A stretch of 13,536 bases of DNA from Pleurotus ostreatus/Saccharomyces cerevisiae fusant (GCA_024196135.1 JAMQCK010000957.1:1-13536), one strand, 5' to 3'. Counted from the first letter of the stretch, positions 1 to 9,255 are shown. Translations and numbers: made by a program. Notes: generated by a model from the letters alone, not told the origin.

Positions 1-1249
1 GCGGGAAAGACCGTGGACGCTGGGGCTGGTACGGACGTAGGTAGTGTCGATGGTTCGGCAGATTGTAAGAAACTCGAACTCGATGGCCGTGCTGTGCTGA
101 CACTATCGTTGATGGAGGGTGTGCGAGCGACCGTGACTGGTGACGAAGGAGGTGCAATCTCAGACGGTGCGAGCTTCCGCCGTTTCCGTGAAGGGCCTTC
201 GCTGGGCTCAGATGCTTCCGTGGCGACACTGGCGCGTCTAACGTTGGCTGAGGACGGCGTATTTTGGGGCCGGCTGAGATGGGTCGGCACAGGCGTCCGC
301 GGAACGTCAGTCTCTGTGCGCGCAATAGACGGACGGGCACTGAGAGTCTCCGGCGTGTCCTTGTTGGCGCTGGGTCTCTTCTTCTCGGGCGCAAGCAGAG
401 TGCGATAACGCTCTGCCAGCTCTTCGGCGGCAGCAACGACCTCTGAGCGACGGCGCTGCCCCTCGTGAAGACTCGCACCGCTGACGGGAGCGCCGGGAAC
501 GCTGGCGTAGATCGCGACTTCCTCGTCTTCTTCTCCTCCACTTGCCGCCGACTCCGTCGGAATCGAGGGGAATGCAGATGCAGGGAGCGCGAGGAAGGCC
601 TGCGGGTCCATTCCCCGGATCTGCTCAAGGCGCTCCTTGAGCTTGTACTGCTCGTGCTTGAGCTTCTCCTTCTCGCGCATGCGAATGCGTTTCTCGAAGT
701 TTTCGTACTTGCGATGTCGCTTCTCATACACTGCGTCCGAGTCGAAGTCGCCCTGGGGATTGGTGTCATTGAGGACAGCAAGGGTCATGACAAAGGACTG
801 AGCGCACCAGATCTGCGCGGGGTCGAAAGCGGCTACTTCCCTCGGGTAGCTCGTCTATCCGCACGAACTCGGGTATCTGAATGGTTTGCTGTTCGCGGTA
901 GGCTTTGATGACCTCCGGTCGCTCAAAGTAGCGTTCGTTGGCGAGCGAGTTGACCTTGATGCCCGTGCTCGTCGACGCATTGGGAGGGGGGACGAAGTTC
1001 GCGTCTGTTGTGAAGCAGAAGGCAGTACCGAGGGGTATGTGCGGTTCGCCGTCCCCTGGGAAGGGGTCAATGATACGCGGTGGTGGCGATGTTCATGAAC
1101 GCACCTCGACGCTCCATGTTGTCCAGTATCTGCTGGTCTATTTCATTGTTTCCGAAGCCGACGACGCCGCGACGCGTGCGGGTGGGCTGAATGCGCGTCG
1201 GGCGCGTCTGGTGGGTACCGCGGCTCGTGCTCGCTGAGGCCGCGTCCAT
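1..1249 (-). CDS. Conserved fungal protein with a PEHE/SAS4-like charged helix (C-terminus outside window)
   Basis: I do not recognise this gene with certainty. The model starts at the ATG at 1249 (MDAASASTSRG...). Its exons are 1249-1105, 1055-865 and 812-1, with introns of 49 and 52 nt, giving about 382 residues open at the left edge. Exon 2 carries GIKVNSLANERYFERPEV. Exon 3 has a long basic-acidic helix, about residues 138-183, beginning DAVYEKRHRKYENFEKR and ending near LEQIRGMDPQAFL. The pattern Y-x-KRH-x-K-x-E-x-x-EKR resembles PEHE (MSL1/NSL1) and fungal SAS4 regions, which are scaffolds of histone acetyltransferase complexes. That link is inference from memory. The rest is low-complexity and rich in Ser, Pro and Thr, with a basic RKRRKL run that could be a nuclear localisation signal. 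The two introns could instead be single-base indels, because the putative intron sequence also reads as plausible protein. The start is uncertain, since the frame stays open upstream to 1411. Confidence 0.55.
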
Positions 1250-1541
1250 GCCGTCACAGATCGCGCTTGGTTTCTCAGGCAGACTTCGGGCTCTGTATGG
1301 TCGACGACGAGGGGGGTGCCTGCACGACGTTCTCCAGGCTGGCGACCGTCGTAGACAACGAGGGCGCGGTGGGGAACGCTGCTCGACACCTGAGCGCTGT
1401 GGGCCGGGCACCGGCCGGCCGTTGCCGCCACCGTGTCGGCATTTTCACATCTTCGCCCGCCCCAGCTGCGCCCGCCATTGCCTCCATTGTCTCGATATGT
1501 CAAGTACGACAGATCTGCTGCCTATCTACCCAAAGCACAAT
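1250..1541. other. Intergenic, between the ACT gene 3' end and the next minus-strand gene
   Basis: These 292 bases lie upstream of the leftmost gene and downstream of the ACT-domain gene, both on the minus strand. Several reading frames are open because the sequence is GC-rich, but none gives a recognisable protein. The 5' leader or extra N-terminal codons of the left gene may lie here. I see no TATA box. Confidence 0.5.
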
Positions 1542-2080
1542 CTACTCTTTGAATTTCCAGCCATCGCTCTTCAGCGCTTCCTGAGCCTCTTGCAATTTCG
1601 CCGCAGGGATTAGGATCCAATCGGTGTTCCTGCACCGTCGATAAGCATGACAATGCATTCCCGATACCAGCATATAGACGCACCATGTCGACACAACATA
1701 GACGCCGATCTTGGCCTTCTTCAGAGCCTCTGTGAAGTTACATACAACCCCCACTAAATCTGCGCGCGTTGTTCAAGATCAGCCTCCGCAGGACACAGAC
1801 GTACAGCGACGCAGACATGCTCACCGAACTCCATCGGGCCTGCGATCTTGATAGCCCGCCACTCCTCCACCTTGCTGCTTTCCGGCGCACCCTCAAAGTC
1901 CTCGAACGCGACCGAGATCTCATCATACGTTTTCGTGACGGAGAAGAACTGCTTGCTGTTCTGGATCAGCCGCTCGCTAACCCAAGGTGGTACCCCGTCT
2001 GCAGGGTCGTATTTGACGGTGTAGAACGGGACGTCAACAGCCTGGAGGTGCAGGCATGGATGATCGGAAGGCGGAGGCAT
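1542..2080 (-). CDS. ACT-domain (CASTOR-like) small protein
   Basis: This is a small cytosolic-type protein of the CASTOR/ACT_7 class; ACT domains usually bind amino acids. Animal CASTOR1 senses arginine for mTORC1. The role of the fungal homologues is not established. Exons are 2080-1825, 1759-1684 and 1629-1542 (introns of 65 and 54 nt), giving 139 aa. Visible family words are KQFFSVTKTYDEISV, EEWRAIKIAGPMEF (about residues 72-85), ALKKAKIGVYVVSTW and NTDWILIP, and the protein ends DGWKFKE. For intron 1 I chose the acceptor at 1760, because it gives GPMEFDLVGVV. That fits the family better than a second AG six bases further on. The start at 2080 (MPPPSDHPCLHLQ) fits the usual short N-terminus. 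An in-frame ATG at 2158 would add 26 residues of no family resemblance. There is no signal peptide or membrane segment. The gene is divergent from the GMC gene. Confidence 0.8.
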
Positions 2081-3019
2081 GATTGCGGAGCGGTCAGGGT
2101 GCTGGTCTTGAGCAAGCGAGATACGAGTGGGAGCAAAATGCTCGTCCTTAAGGGCCAACTCTCGCAGGATACATGTTCGAGGCCGCCAGAGGGCTGGAAA
2201 ACGCAGAGCTCGTGGACTTTGCGACTGACCCTATCGCTGGCAAGGTCTCAAGAATGGTGACCGCGAAAGCAAGGCCGCCGCATCACTCATTCATTGGGAC
2301 GTCAAGCTCGCGCCGCCTGGGACGCTCGCGAGATGTCCAGACTTGAGAGCGGAAGAAGAGGTGAGCATGTTGTTTTCTTGATGGCGCAGCGCGCGAACCT
2401 GAGCTCAATAAACCCATCAGTGGCAGAAGTTGGACATATATACGTTCGTATCCCATATGCGGTGTACCGGTGTATCGTGCGAAAGTGCGAAATGCTAGGG
2501 ACCGCCTGGACGGTGGACGCTCGCCACCGCGCGCAGTTGAACTACGGACACGTGCGCAGCACGTGGTACGCCACCGACACACAGTTCGCCCCGTCCCCTC
2601 GGTCTCTGGGAAGGCCGCAACATCTACCCCCTCGGAATCAGAATCTGCACCCGCGTATGCCCTAACGACCATCGTCAGCCTACCACTCACCCCGCGGTGG
2701 CGCCTCGATCTCGGCGACCTCCCCCGCCCGTTGACATCGCTGCTGTCAAAGAGGAGCACACAATAGAAATACAGCTACCACTCGGATGGAAGCATCAGAA
2801 AGTACCCTATTCAACGATGGATTCTATCCCCTCCTTGATCACCGCGGAACAGACTCCACCCCGGTCTTCGCCTTGTCTACGCGGTCCGGCGTGTCTGCGC
2901 ATGTCCAACAGATGGCAGAAAAAGGTAGACCCGAGGCACCGAACCCTGAGCTTCTCCCATCGCGAAGTGATCACAGGGAGCTCGCGGTGATTGGCCCCCC
3001 ACCCCTCAACGAAACGGAC
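2081..3019. promoter_or_regulatory. Divergent intergenic region between the ACT-domain and GMC genes
   Basis: About 940 bases separate the two divergent start codons (2080 minus, 3089 plus). Both strands contain open frames over 90 codons long, but these have arginine/serine/proline-rich, out-of-frame composition and no family words. An AT-rich ACATATATACG element lies near 2435. A 57-codon plus-strand frame from 2172 to 2342 (MFEAARGLENAELVD...) reads rather like protein but has no support. I call the region promoter and 5' UTR sequence, with the possibility of an unrecognised small gene. Confidence 0.45.
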
Positions 3020-3026
3020 TATATAA
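3020..3026 (+). promoter_or_regulatory. TATA box of the GMC oxidoreductase gene
   Basis: TATATAA lies 63 bases before the ATG at 3089, a normal spacing for a short fungal 5' UTR. It is followed by a pyrimidine-rich stretch (CCTTTTCCTATCCTCC, about 3059-3074) of the sort found near fungal transcription starts. Confidence 0.6.
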
Positions 3027-3088
3027 GAGGTGAGTAGCCTCCCTGCAAGGCCACAGATCCCTTTTCCTATCCTCCAAGAACTCCCAGC

Positions 3089-5812
3089 ATGCCCATCGTC
3101 GAGCTTGATCAGGTTGCCGACAAGTCCTTTGACTATGTCATCATTGGTATGTTCATCGTCCTCCTTCACTAAGCTATGGACTAACGTGCTTCTTAGGCGG
3201 CGGGGTAAGCTTGATAGACGCAGCTCATGAGACGACTCGGACGCGACTGACGCGCCTTAGACCGCCGGTCTTACGGTCGCCACACGCTTGAGCGAAGATC
3301 CGAACAAGTCTATTCTCGTCCTGGAGGCGGGCCAAGACCATGTCGACGATCCCAATATCCTGCAGACCGCGCTTTACGCGTCCCATTTCGGTCAGGAGAA
3401 GTACGACTGGGGCTTCAAGACTGTACGTCCGGGCCCGTTTACCCGTTATCCACAGCCATGGCTGCCCTCCCTTTCATCCCTATCCGTCGCACGTTCCCGC
3501 CGATCCGTCCATCATCATATGTTCTGATCTTGCAACTGCTCTATTCTGATGCTGATCCGTGTCATCATCTGGCAGGTCCCTCAAAAGTACGGTGGGAACA
3601 ATGTCACCGCGTGGAACCGTGGCAAAGGCCTTGGTGGCAGCTCCGCCATCAACTTCTCCTGCTGGACGAAGCCGCCGAGGCAAGATATCGACGACTGGGA
3701 GGTCCTTGGCAACGCTGGCTGGAATTGGGACGAGCTCGAGAAGTACTACGAGAAGGCTTCGACGTTCATCCCGTCCAAGCTTTCCGATCGGGAGCTGTTC
3801 AAGCGCGGCGACCACTACAAGCAGTTGTGGGCGTCCGGCTTCGGCAACGGTGAGTAGGAAATGATATCACGGCTCGTCGTCGCTGATTGCAGTGCTATAG
3901 GACCTATCAAGGTCGCCCATCCGGCTACGCTGCCAGACATCGATATCAAGGTTGCCGAGGTGCGTAACGACGCTACTGAAGGTATCCATGCGCATGTCTC
4001 ACTTCGCCCTCGCAGACGTACCGTAGACTCGGTATCGAGCCCTCGAAGAACCCGGCGAGTCGCTCGTAACCACAGCTGACCGCCAAATGCTGACCCGCCT
4101 CGCAGAGCAATGGCGACACGTCGGGCATGTATCTCGGCCCGAATGCGATTGACCCCGCCAAGAATCACCGTTCGTACGCCGCGAACGAGTACTTCTACCC
4201 CAACAAGGACCGTCCGAACCTGACTGTGCTCCTCGCCGCATACGCCACCAAGATCGTCACCACTGACCCGAAGGACGGCGTGGTCACCGCAACGGCAGTC
4301 GAATTTGCACACGGCGATCCCGAGAACTTCCACAGGAAATATCTCGTGAGGGCGAAGAAGGAGGTGATCCTCGCCGCAGGGTATGTGTCCCTGTCCTCGC
4401 GTATCGTTCGCCGTTGCTGAACTTCCGTCCAGCGCGCTGAAGTCCCCGCAACTCCGTAAGCGAAGAGAAGTTCTGTAGTGGCATGAGTCTGACCTGTTTT
4501 TAGTTGAACTCTCAGGCATTGGACGTCGAGATGTGTTGCGGAAGATCGGCGTCCCGCTCAAGGTTGACCTGGAGGGGGTGGGCGAGAACGTCCAGGAGCA
4601 CCTGTACACGGGCATCACTTTCGGTACATCTTCTCCGCTTTGCACGCGTGCTAGTTATCTAACGAGGAGACAGAACTTGACGAGAATGAGCCCGACGAGA
4701 CCTTCGACCTCCTTCGTGACGAGGTACAGGCCACGCGTCACAAGGAGCTCTTGTGCGATTGCCATCGTCTGCTACTTATCTTGCTTGCTGACGATCTACT
4801 CAGTGCCCAGGGCAAGGGCGTCCTTACCATGGGTTTCACAACCTTCGTCTTCAAGCCCCTTGACGATCTGTCCGACCGCGCGCCTGAGGTCTTCGACAAC
4901 GCCCGCGCATACGTCAAGCAGCTGAAGGAGCAAGGCAAGATCAACAAGACCCTCGAGGATCAGTATGAGCGTCACTTGGATCGTCTCGAGCGCAAGGGGC
5001 CTTGCTGCGAGTTCATCGTGTTCCCTGGGTTTTTGAGCTTTCCGAGTGAGTGATGCGCTCTGCGACTCGTTGGAGTGCCCCAGCTAACATATCATTCAGA
5101 CCCCCCGGCGCCCGGCAAGCGGTACATGTCGTGGGTCTTGGCCACGAACCACCTGTTCTCTCGCGGGACGATTGTGCGTAATAGCTCCTTTGATATGAGT
5201 GACAGTGCTGACATCCGCGTCAGCACTCCACCACGAACGACCCGAAGGTACACCCCGAGTACGACCCGCACTACTGGGAGCACGACATCGACACCAAGAC
5301 CTTCATCGACATGGTCCGTTGGGCGCGCAAGGTTGCGAACAGCGAGCCACTCAGGAGCAAGCTTGCCAAGAAGGATGGCAAGTTGATCGAGGTCAACCCT
5401 GGCCCTGAGAAGCAGACCGACGAAGAGATTGGAGGTTCGTGTCGCGGGCGCTTGCTTGATGGTTTGGTCGCTGAACTTTGTGCAGACTGGCTGAAGAAGT
5501 ACGCCGCTACGACGTACCACACTTCGAGTTGCTTGTCCATGCTGCCGCGCGAGAAGGGCGGCTGCGTCGACACCTCCTTGAAGGTACGTTTAGGGCTTGT
5601 TCCACGAGTTTATGCTCACGATTTTCTAGATGTACGGGACGTCGAACATCCGCTGCGTTGATCTCTCGGTCTTCCCCATCAACTTCGCCGCCCACCCCCT
5701 CTCTACCATCTACGCTGTCGCCGAGAAGGGTAAGTCAAACGATGTTCTCTTACTCTGCGTTGTGCTGACCTGCGTTCCAGCTGCAGATATTATCAAGGCA
5801 GAGGCGAAGTAG
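3089..5812 (+). CDS. GMC oxidoreductase, aryl-alcohol-oxidase-like, intracellular
   Basis: FAD-dependent glucose-methanol-choline family enzyme that oxidises an alcohol, probably with O2 or another electron acceptor. The 16 exons are 3089-3146, 3197-3204, 3261-3422, 3576-3849, 3901-3959, 4016-4065, 4108-4380, 4433-4455, 4504-4623, 4674-4752, 4804-5045, 5100-5173, 5224-5434, 5486-5583, 5630-5729 and 5781-5812, giving 620 aa with every junction in phase. Visible landmarks are the dinucleotide motif GGGTAG (residues 20-25), LVLEAG, GMC signature 1 near GKGLGGSSAINF (92-103), signature 2 GALKSPQLLELSGIG (295-309), and the catalytic pair H556 (YHTSSCLSM) and H599 (AAHPLST). These are 43 residues apart, close to the His-His spacing of aryl-alcohol oxidase. 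The N-terminus (MPIVELDQVADKSFDYVIIG) has no signal peptide, so the enzyme is probably intracellular, unlike secreted ligninolytic homologues. No peroxisomal SKL end is present. The substrate cannot be told. The exon 6/7 junction (42-nt intron) is the least certain. Confidence 0.93.
3197..3204 (+). other. 8-nt microexon of the GMC gene
   Basis: The exon GCGGCGGG lies between an acceptor TTAG at 3193-3196 and a donor GTAAGC at 3205. The flanking introns (3147-3196, 3205-3260) have good branch sites (CTAAC, CTGAC). With this exon the protein reads YVIIGGGTAGLTVA, the full Rossmann GxGxxG motif. Without it the frame is lost. Confidence 0.85.
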
Positions 5813-6154
5813 AACATACACATCACGACATTACGACTTGCTTTCCAATGTATAAATAGACTGCATCGCTCTCAAGGAATAGAAGGAATAGGTTCGCAAT
5901 TGGAATGTCGATGCCTCGGGCAAACATCTAGGCGGACAGCTGCTTCCTGCTGGTGAGGTCGTCTTCTGTGCATACCGCGCGAAATATGGTGCATTCTTGT
6001 GCGGATCCTTGCAATGAGTGAACCTTTGTTCGTCTTGTCTGGTACGCGTACGGGCAACGCGCGACTAGATACTCAGTACGTTGACACCCTCGTAGATCGT
6101 GCAGGTAAGGCAAGGGGGTAGTAAATGTCGTAGTTAGCTGTAACGGATAGAACG
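5813..6154. other. Convergent 3' intergenic region (GMC gene / MYND gene)
   Basis: These 342 bases lie between two converging genes and should hold both 3' UTRs. The AT-rich AATGTATAAATAG near 5848 may serve 3' end formation of the GMC transcript. No coding sequence is recognisable on either strand. Confidence 0.5.
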
Positions 6155-8065
6155 CTACTTGCGATACAGGGACGATGCCGGCGTATACAGCAAGAAGGGC
6201 GGCATCTCGCCCTCCTTGAACCGCTCGAAGTCAAATGGCGCGGTTCGCATATAGATCCCGACGCCCTCCTCAACCCCAGAGCCGTCGGGAAGCACGACCT
6301 GCAGGAAGCCCACTTTCCTCTCCCGCTCGTTGAACTTCCGGAAGTTGGCAGCGATAGCCGTTGCCCCAATGCCTGGCTCTTGGGGAGTCTCTAAGCTGCC
6401 GCCGAGGTTGAGGCTGGCGAAGTCGAGGACGACCATGACGGCTTCCGTGGCGGGGTCGAAGGAAGGCGCGTTCTGGACGCTGGCAACCTGCGCGAGAATG
6501 GTGTTGCGCATCTTGATCAGGTATTTCTTGGTGATAGCGGTGGTGTACTGGAAGTCCGCAGGGGTGAAGTACTCAGGCTTGGCTGCAATAATGTTGGCAA
6601 AGCGGCAGATGGACACTCAAGTAAGGTGACTCACAGTCAGATGTGCCACAGGACCGATGGTGTTCAGCTTTCCAGTGCTGCGCCTGACACTCTTCGGAGC
6701 AGTAATATACGGAATGACAGTCAGCGCACTTCTTGAGGGTTGACGGCGAGCCGGGTGAAGGACACTGAATAGCGTAAGTCTCAGAGATAACGAAGCGGCT
6801 GGGTTGCTCCTGTGCACCTCTGGATTCTGGCAGGAAAGCGACTGCATCCATGCCTTGACCTGATCCAGCCGCTTGACGTTCTCCTGGTACTCCGTGATAA
6901 ACGCGCGCACGGGTACCGGGTCGTCCTTCCTAAGGATCATAGTAGGTCCAGCTAAGCGATGAAGGACGCGCATGAAGTTACGATAGATCATCTGCGCGCG
7001 CAAATATTGCAGCAGGAATGGGCCGTTGATGCCGTCCCTGGGCCCCCTCGTTCGCACCAGCTGCAGGATGAGAGGTACGGCGCCCGCCCGAACAGCCCAA
7101 GCCAGCTGCCGTACGTCAGACGCACGCTCGTAGAACTCGACCAATACAGTCGCGAAATGTTCGCTGGCCTTGCGGACGAGGCTGGTGTAGGGTCCGGCGG
7201 AGATGGCCTTCCAGGAGTCGACGATGGTGTACACGACGTCGCGGGGTAACGGGGCAGTCCGATTTATATTGAGGCTGGTGAGAATAACCTGAGTGGATGA
7301 GAGAGCGAGTCCAAGCTCTTCTATAGGGATGGGCTTTCTAGCTATGAATGGGCGTAGTCTGTCGTTCAGGGCCTTCCGGTGTAGTCTGCGAATGTTTCCA
7401 TCCGTCGTGGCGAGCGCGGCCTCCATGAGCATGATAGCATCGAGGTTGTTCCGCTTGTCTGCTGCCTTGCCAGGGATGTCGTCGAAGAAGGACCGAATGA
7501 CAGTGCCGAGGGAACGGTCGCACTCCTCGAGCTCTGGCCACTCTTTGGTGACGGCTGACGGGGGAGCGTAGTCGAATAGGTTGATCCATATATCGAAGAG
7601 GAGATAGAAGCCGTCCGGCATACTGCGTATGATTTCACGACCTTGCGGGAACACACCCAGGGAGGTGATGGCACGCTCTACGATCTGCACGTCCTCCATC
7701 GCGTTGCGGATGGTATTACCGAACCTAGGATGGAAGAAAACAATCCACCGCCAAGTATTAGGGTACGCGCGAATGATGATATCGAGGATAGCGGGAGAGT
7801 CTGCCGCCATGATGAGCAGCAGATTCGTGTGCGCCAGAGTTAGATGCGCGTCGCGGAATGGTCCTGGCAGCAATAACATGTTGACGGGGAGGCGAATCTT
7901 GTATTCCTTTACCAACGCCTCTGGGTCCCGGGCGAGATCGTGGAAGACGCGAGGCTGCCTCAGAACCTTCTCCATGTCACGACAGGCCTTCAACTTCTGA
8001 GCCTGGGTGAAGCTGGGATATCGGGCGATGGAGGACAGGGCATTGCTAAGAGCCGCGGTAGGCAT
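6155..8065 (-). CDS. MYND-type zinc-finger protein
   Basis: A protein with a long helical N-terminal region, a MYND zinc finger and a C-terminal tail of unknown function. MYND fingers bind proline-rich peptides in partner proteins, and this domain architecture is expanded in mushroom-forming fungi. Exons are 8065-6818, 6764-6635 and 6582-6155 (introns of 53 and 52 nt), giving 601 aa. The finger is split by intron 1: C412 ends exon 1 (SCQNPE) and C417 opens exon 2. It continues with C429-x2-C432, YC438-x3-C442, H451-x3-C455 (KKCADCHSVYYCSEECQ, then WKAEHHRSC). Residues 1-411 are rich in Leu and Ala helices and may form armadillo-like repeats; this is inference. The C-terminal part contains KPEYFTPADFQYTTAI and a late segment with GFLQVVLPDGSG. 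No catalytic SET motifs are seen, so this is not a SMYD methyltransferase. The start at 8065 is the first ATG of the long open frame. Confidence 0.88.
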
Positions 8066-8444
8066 AGTGAGAATGCTCTGTTAAGGCTCGTAGGCCAGTC
8101 GTATGAGCGCTATGTGTTATTGAGCTTCATCTTCTAATGAAAGTGGAAGGCGAGATCACGCACCTACGAATGTCGGTAGGCCGACGTGACCGTTGCAAAA
8201 ACGCGTAGGTAGGCATGAGGTGAAGGTCAAGGGTCCGTTCAATTCCCACGACACTCGCTGTGCTGTTCGCAACATTCGTCCTACTTACCACACTAACCTC
8301 AGAGTGACAAGGGAAGTGAGACGAAGCGGGCCGCAATCCGGCGAGAGATATGAAGCGTGGCGTAGCAGTGGCAGGCGCAATAAGATAGGAATACAATACA
8401 GCTAATGTACAGAAAACCGGAAGATAGATCCCAAGGAAATTCCA
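8066..8444. other. Intergenic: H2B 3' region and MYND gene promoter
   Basis: These 379 bases lie between two minus-strand genes. They should hold the H2B 3' UTR on the right and the MYND gene promoter on the left. I find no convincing open frame, TATA box or histone-type 3' stem-loop. Fungal histone mRNAs are polyadenylated, so no stem-loop is expected. Confidence 0.5.
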
Positions 8445-9040
8445 CTACTTGGCACCCTGCGAAGAGAACTGCAACAGATCGTCAGACAAGGCAAAGAGGG
8501 GAGGGAAAGAGCGCGACGCACCTTGGTCACCGACTTGGTGCCCTCAGAGATGGCGTGCTTGGCAAGCTCACCGGGGAGGATGAGCCGCACCGACGTCTGG
8601 ATTTCGCGTGATGAGATGGTAGACTTCTTCGAGTACGCGGCGAGCTCTGGAGGGCGGGTTAGCGGCTGGATCAGAGGGATGGAGGGAGGGGAGCACGCAC
8701 TGGATGCCTCGGTGGCGATCCGCTCAAAGATATCGTTGACAAACGAGTTCAAGATGGCCATCGCCTTGTTCGAGATACCCGTGTCGGGGTGGACCTGCTT
8801 AAGGACTGCAGGCGCGTCAGAGGGGAACGGTTATCGCCACCACTGCCACTCACCCTTGTAGATGTAGGAAGAGTAGGTCTCCTTGCGCGTCTTCTTGCGC
8901 TTCTTCTTCTCCCCGTCAGCTCCCCCCGAGGGTGCAGACTTGGACGCCGTCTTCTTTGCCGCCTTCTCGGCCTTGGCTGGCGCCTTGGACGCGGTGGAGG
9001 CGGGTGCCTTTCCGGCAGTCGATGCGGGCTTGGGGGCCAT
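8445..9040 (-). CDS. Histone H2B
   Basis: Core histone that dimerises with H2A in the nucleosome. Exons are 9040-8854, 8805-8701, 8646-8522 and 8468-8445 (introns of 48, 54 and 53 nt), giving 146 aa. The N-terminal tail is rich in Lys, Ala and Pro ([15 protein letters not shown]..., then [19 protein letters not shown]). The histone fold follows: [58 protein letters not shown] and [18 protein letters not shown]. The last exon encodes only FSSQGAK and the stop. The lysine ending exon 3 (K139 counting Met) matches the monoubiquitinated lysine of yeast H2B (AVTK-YSS). The C-terminus has Phe where many fungi have Tyr, and ends QGAK. It is divergent from the H2A gene, the usual fungal pair, which allows balanced S-phase expression. 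Confidence 0.97.
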
Positions 9041-9139
9041 TGCGGATGTGTGTGTGTGGGTGGTGGTGAGGCGGCTGGGGCACGCGATGTGGCGGTTGGG
9101 GGCAAAGATGGGAAGAGACGAGAACGACGGGCGGCCGGG

Positions 9140-9146
9140 TTATATA
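9140..9146 (-). promoter_or_regulatory. TATA box of H2B
   Basis: On the minus strand this reads TATATAA, about 100 bases upstream of the H2B ATG at 9040. Confidence 0.7.
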
Positions 9147-9189
9147 CCGAGGCGACGCGTTTGTCCTCGTTTGTGCACGGACGCGATCC

Positions 9190-9211
9190 TTTGTTGATGC
9201 GCATCAACAAA
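9190..9211. promoter_or_regulatory. 22-bp perfect palindrome in the histone promoter
   Basis: Two 11-base arms, TTTGTTGATGC and GCATCAACAAA, are exact reverse complements with no spacer. The centre (between 9200 and 9201) is within about one base of the midpoint between the two start codons (9199.5). The symmetry suits a homodimeric factor that could serve both directions. The factor is unknown. Confidence 0.8.
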
Positions 9212-9227
9212 AGTCGATTGGCGCTTG

Positions 9228-9233
9228 CACGTG
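9228..9233. promoter_or_regulatory. CACGTG E-box
   Basis: A symmetric CACGTG core between the palindrome and the H2A TATA box, a typical site for bHLH factors. A six-base match can occur by chance, but its placement in the promoter core is suggestive. Confidence 0.4.
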
Positions 9234-9244
9234 ATCGTCCCGCA

Positions 9245-9255
9245 GTATATATATG
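9245..9255 (+). promoter_or_regulatory. TATA box of H2A
   Basis: GTATATATATG lies about 105 bases upstream of the H2A ATG at 9359. It is followed by a pyrimidine-rich tract before the ATG, typical of strongly expressed fungal genes. Confidence 0.75.

Noticed and set aside
2283..2759. 158-codon minus-strand open frame in the divergent promoter region
   Set aside because: It is Arg/Ser-rich with no domain, no splice-supported extension and no family words, and it probably arises by chance.
3815..4645. 276-codon minus-strand open frame opposite the GMC gene
   Set aside because: It lies antisense to well-supported GMC exons and introns. It is a shadow of the coding strand, with no motif of its own.
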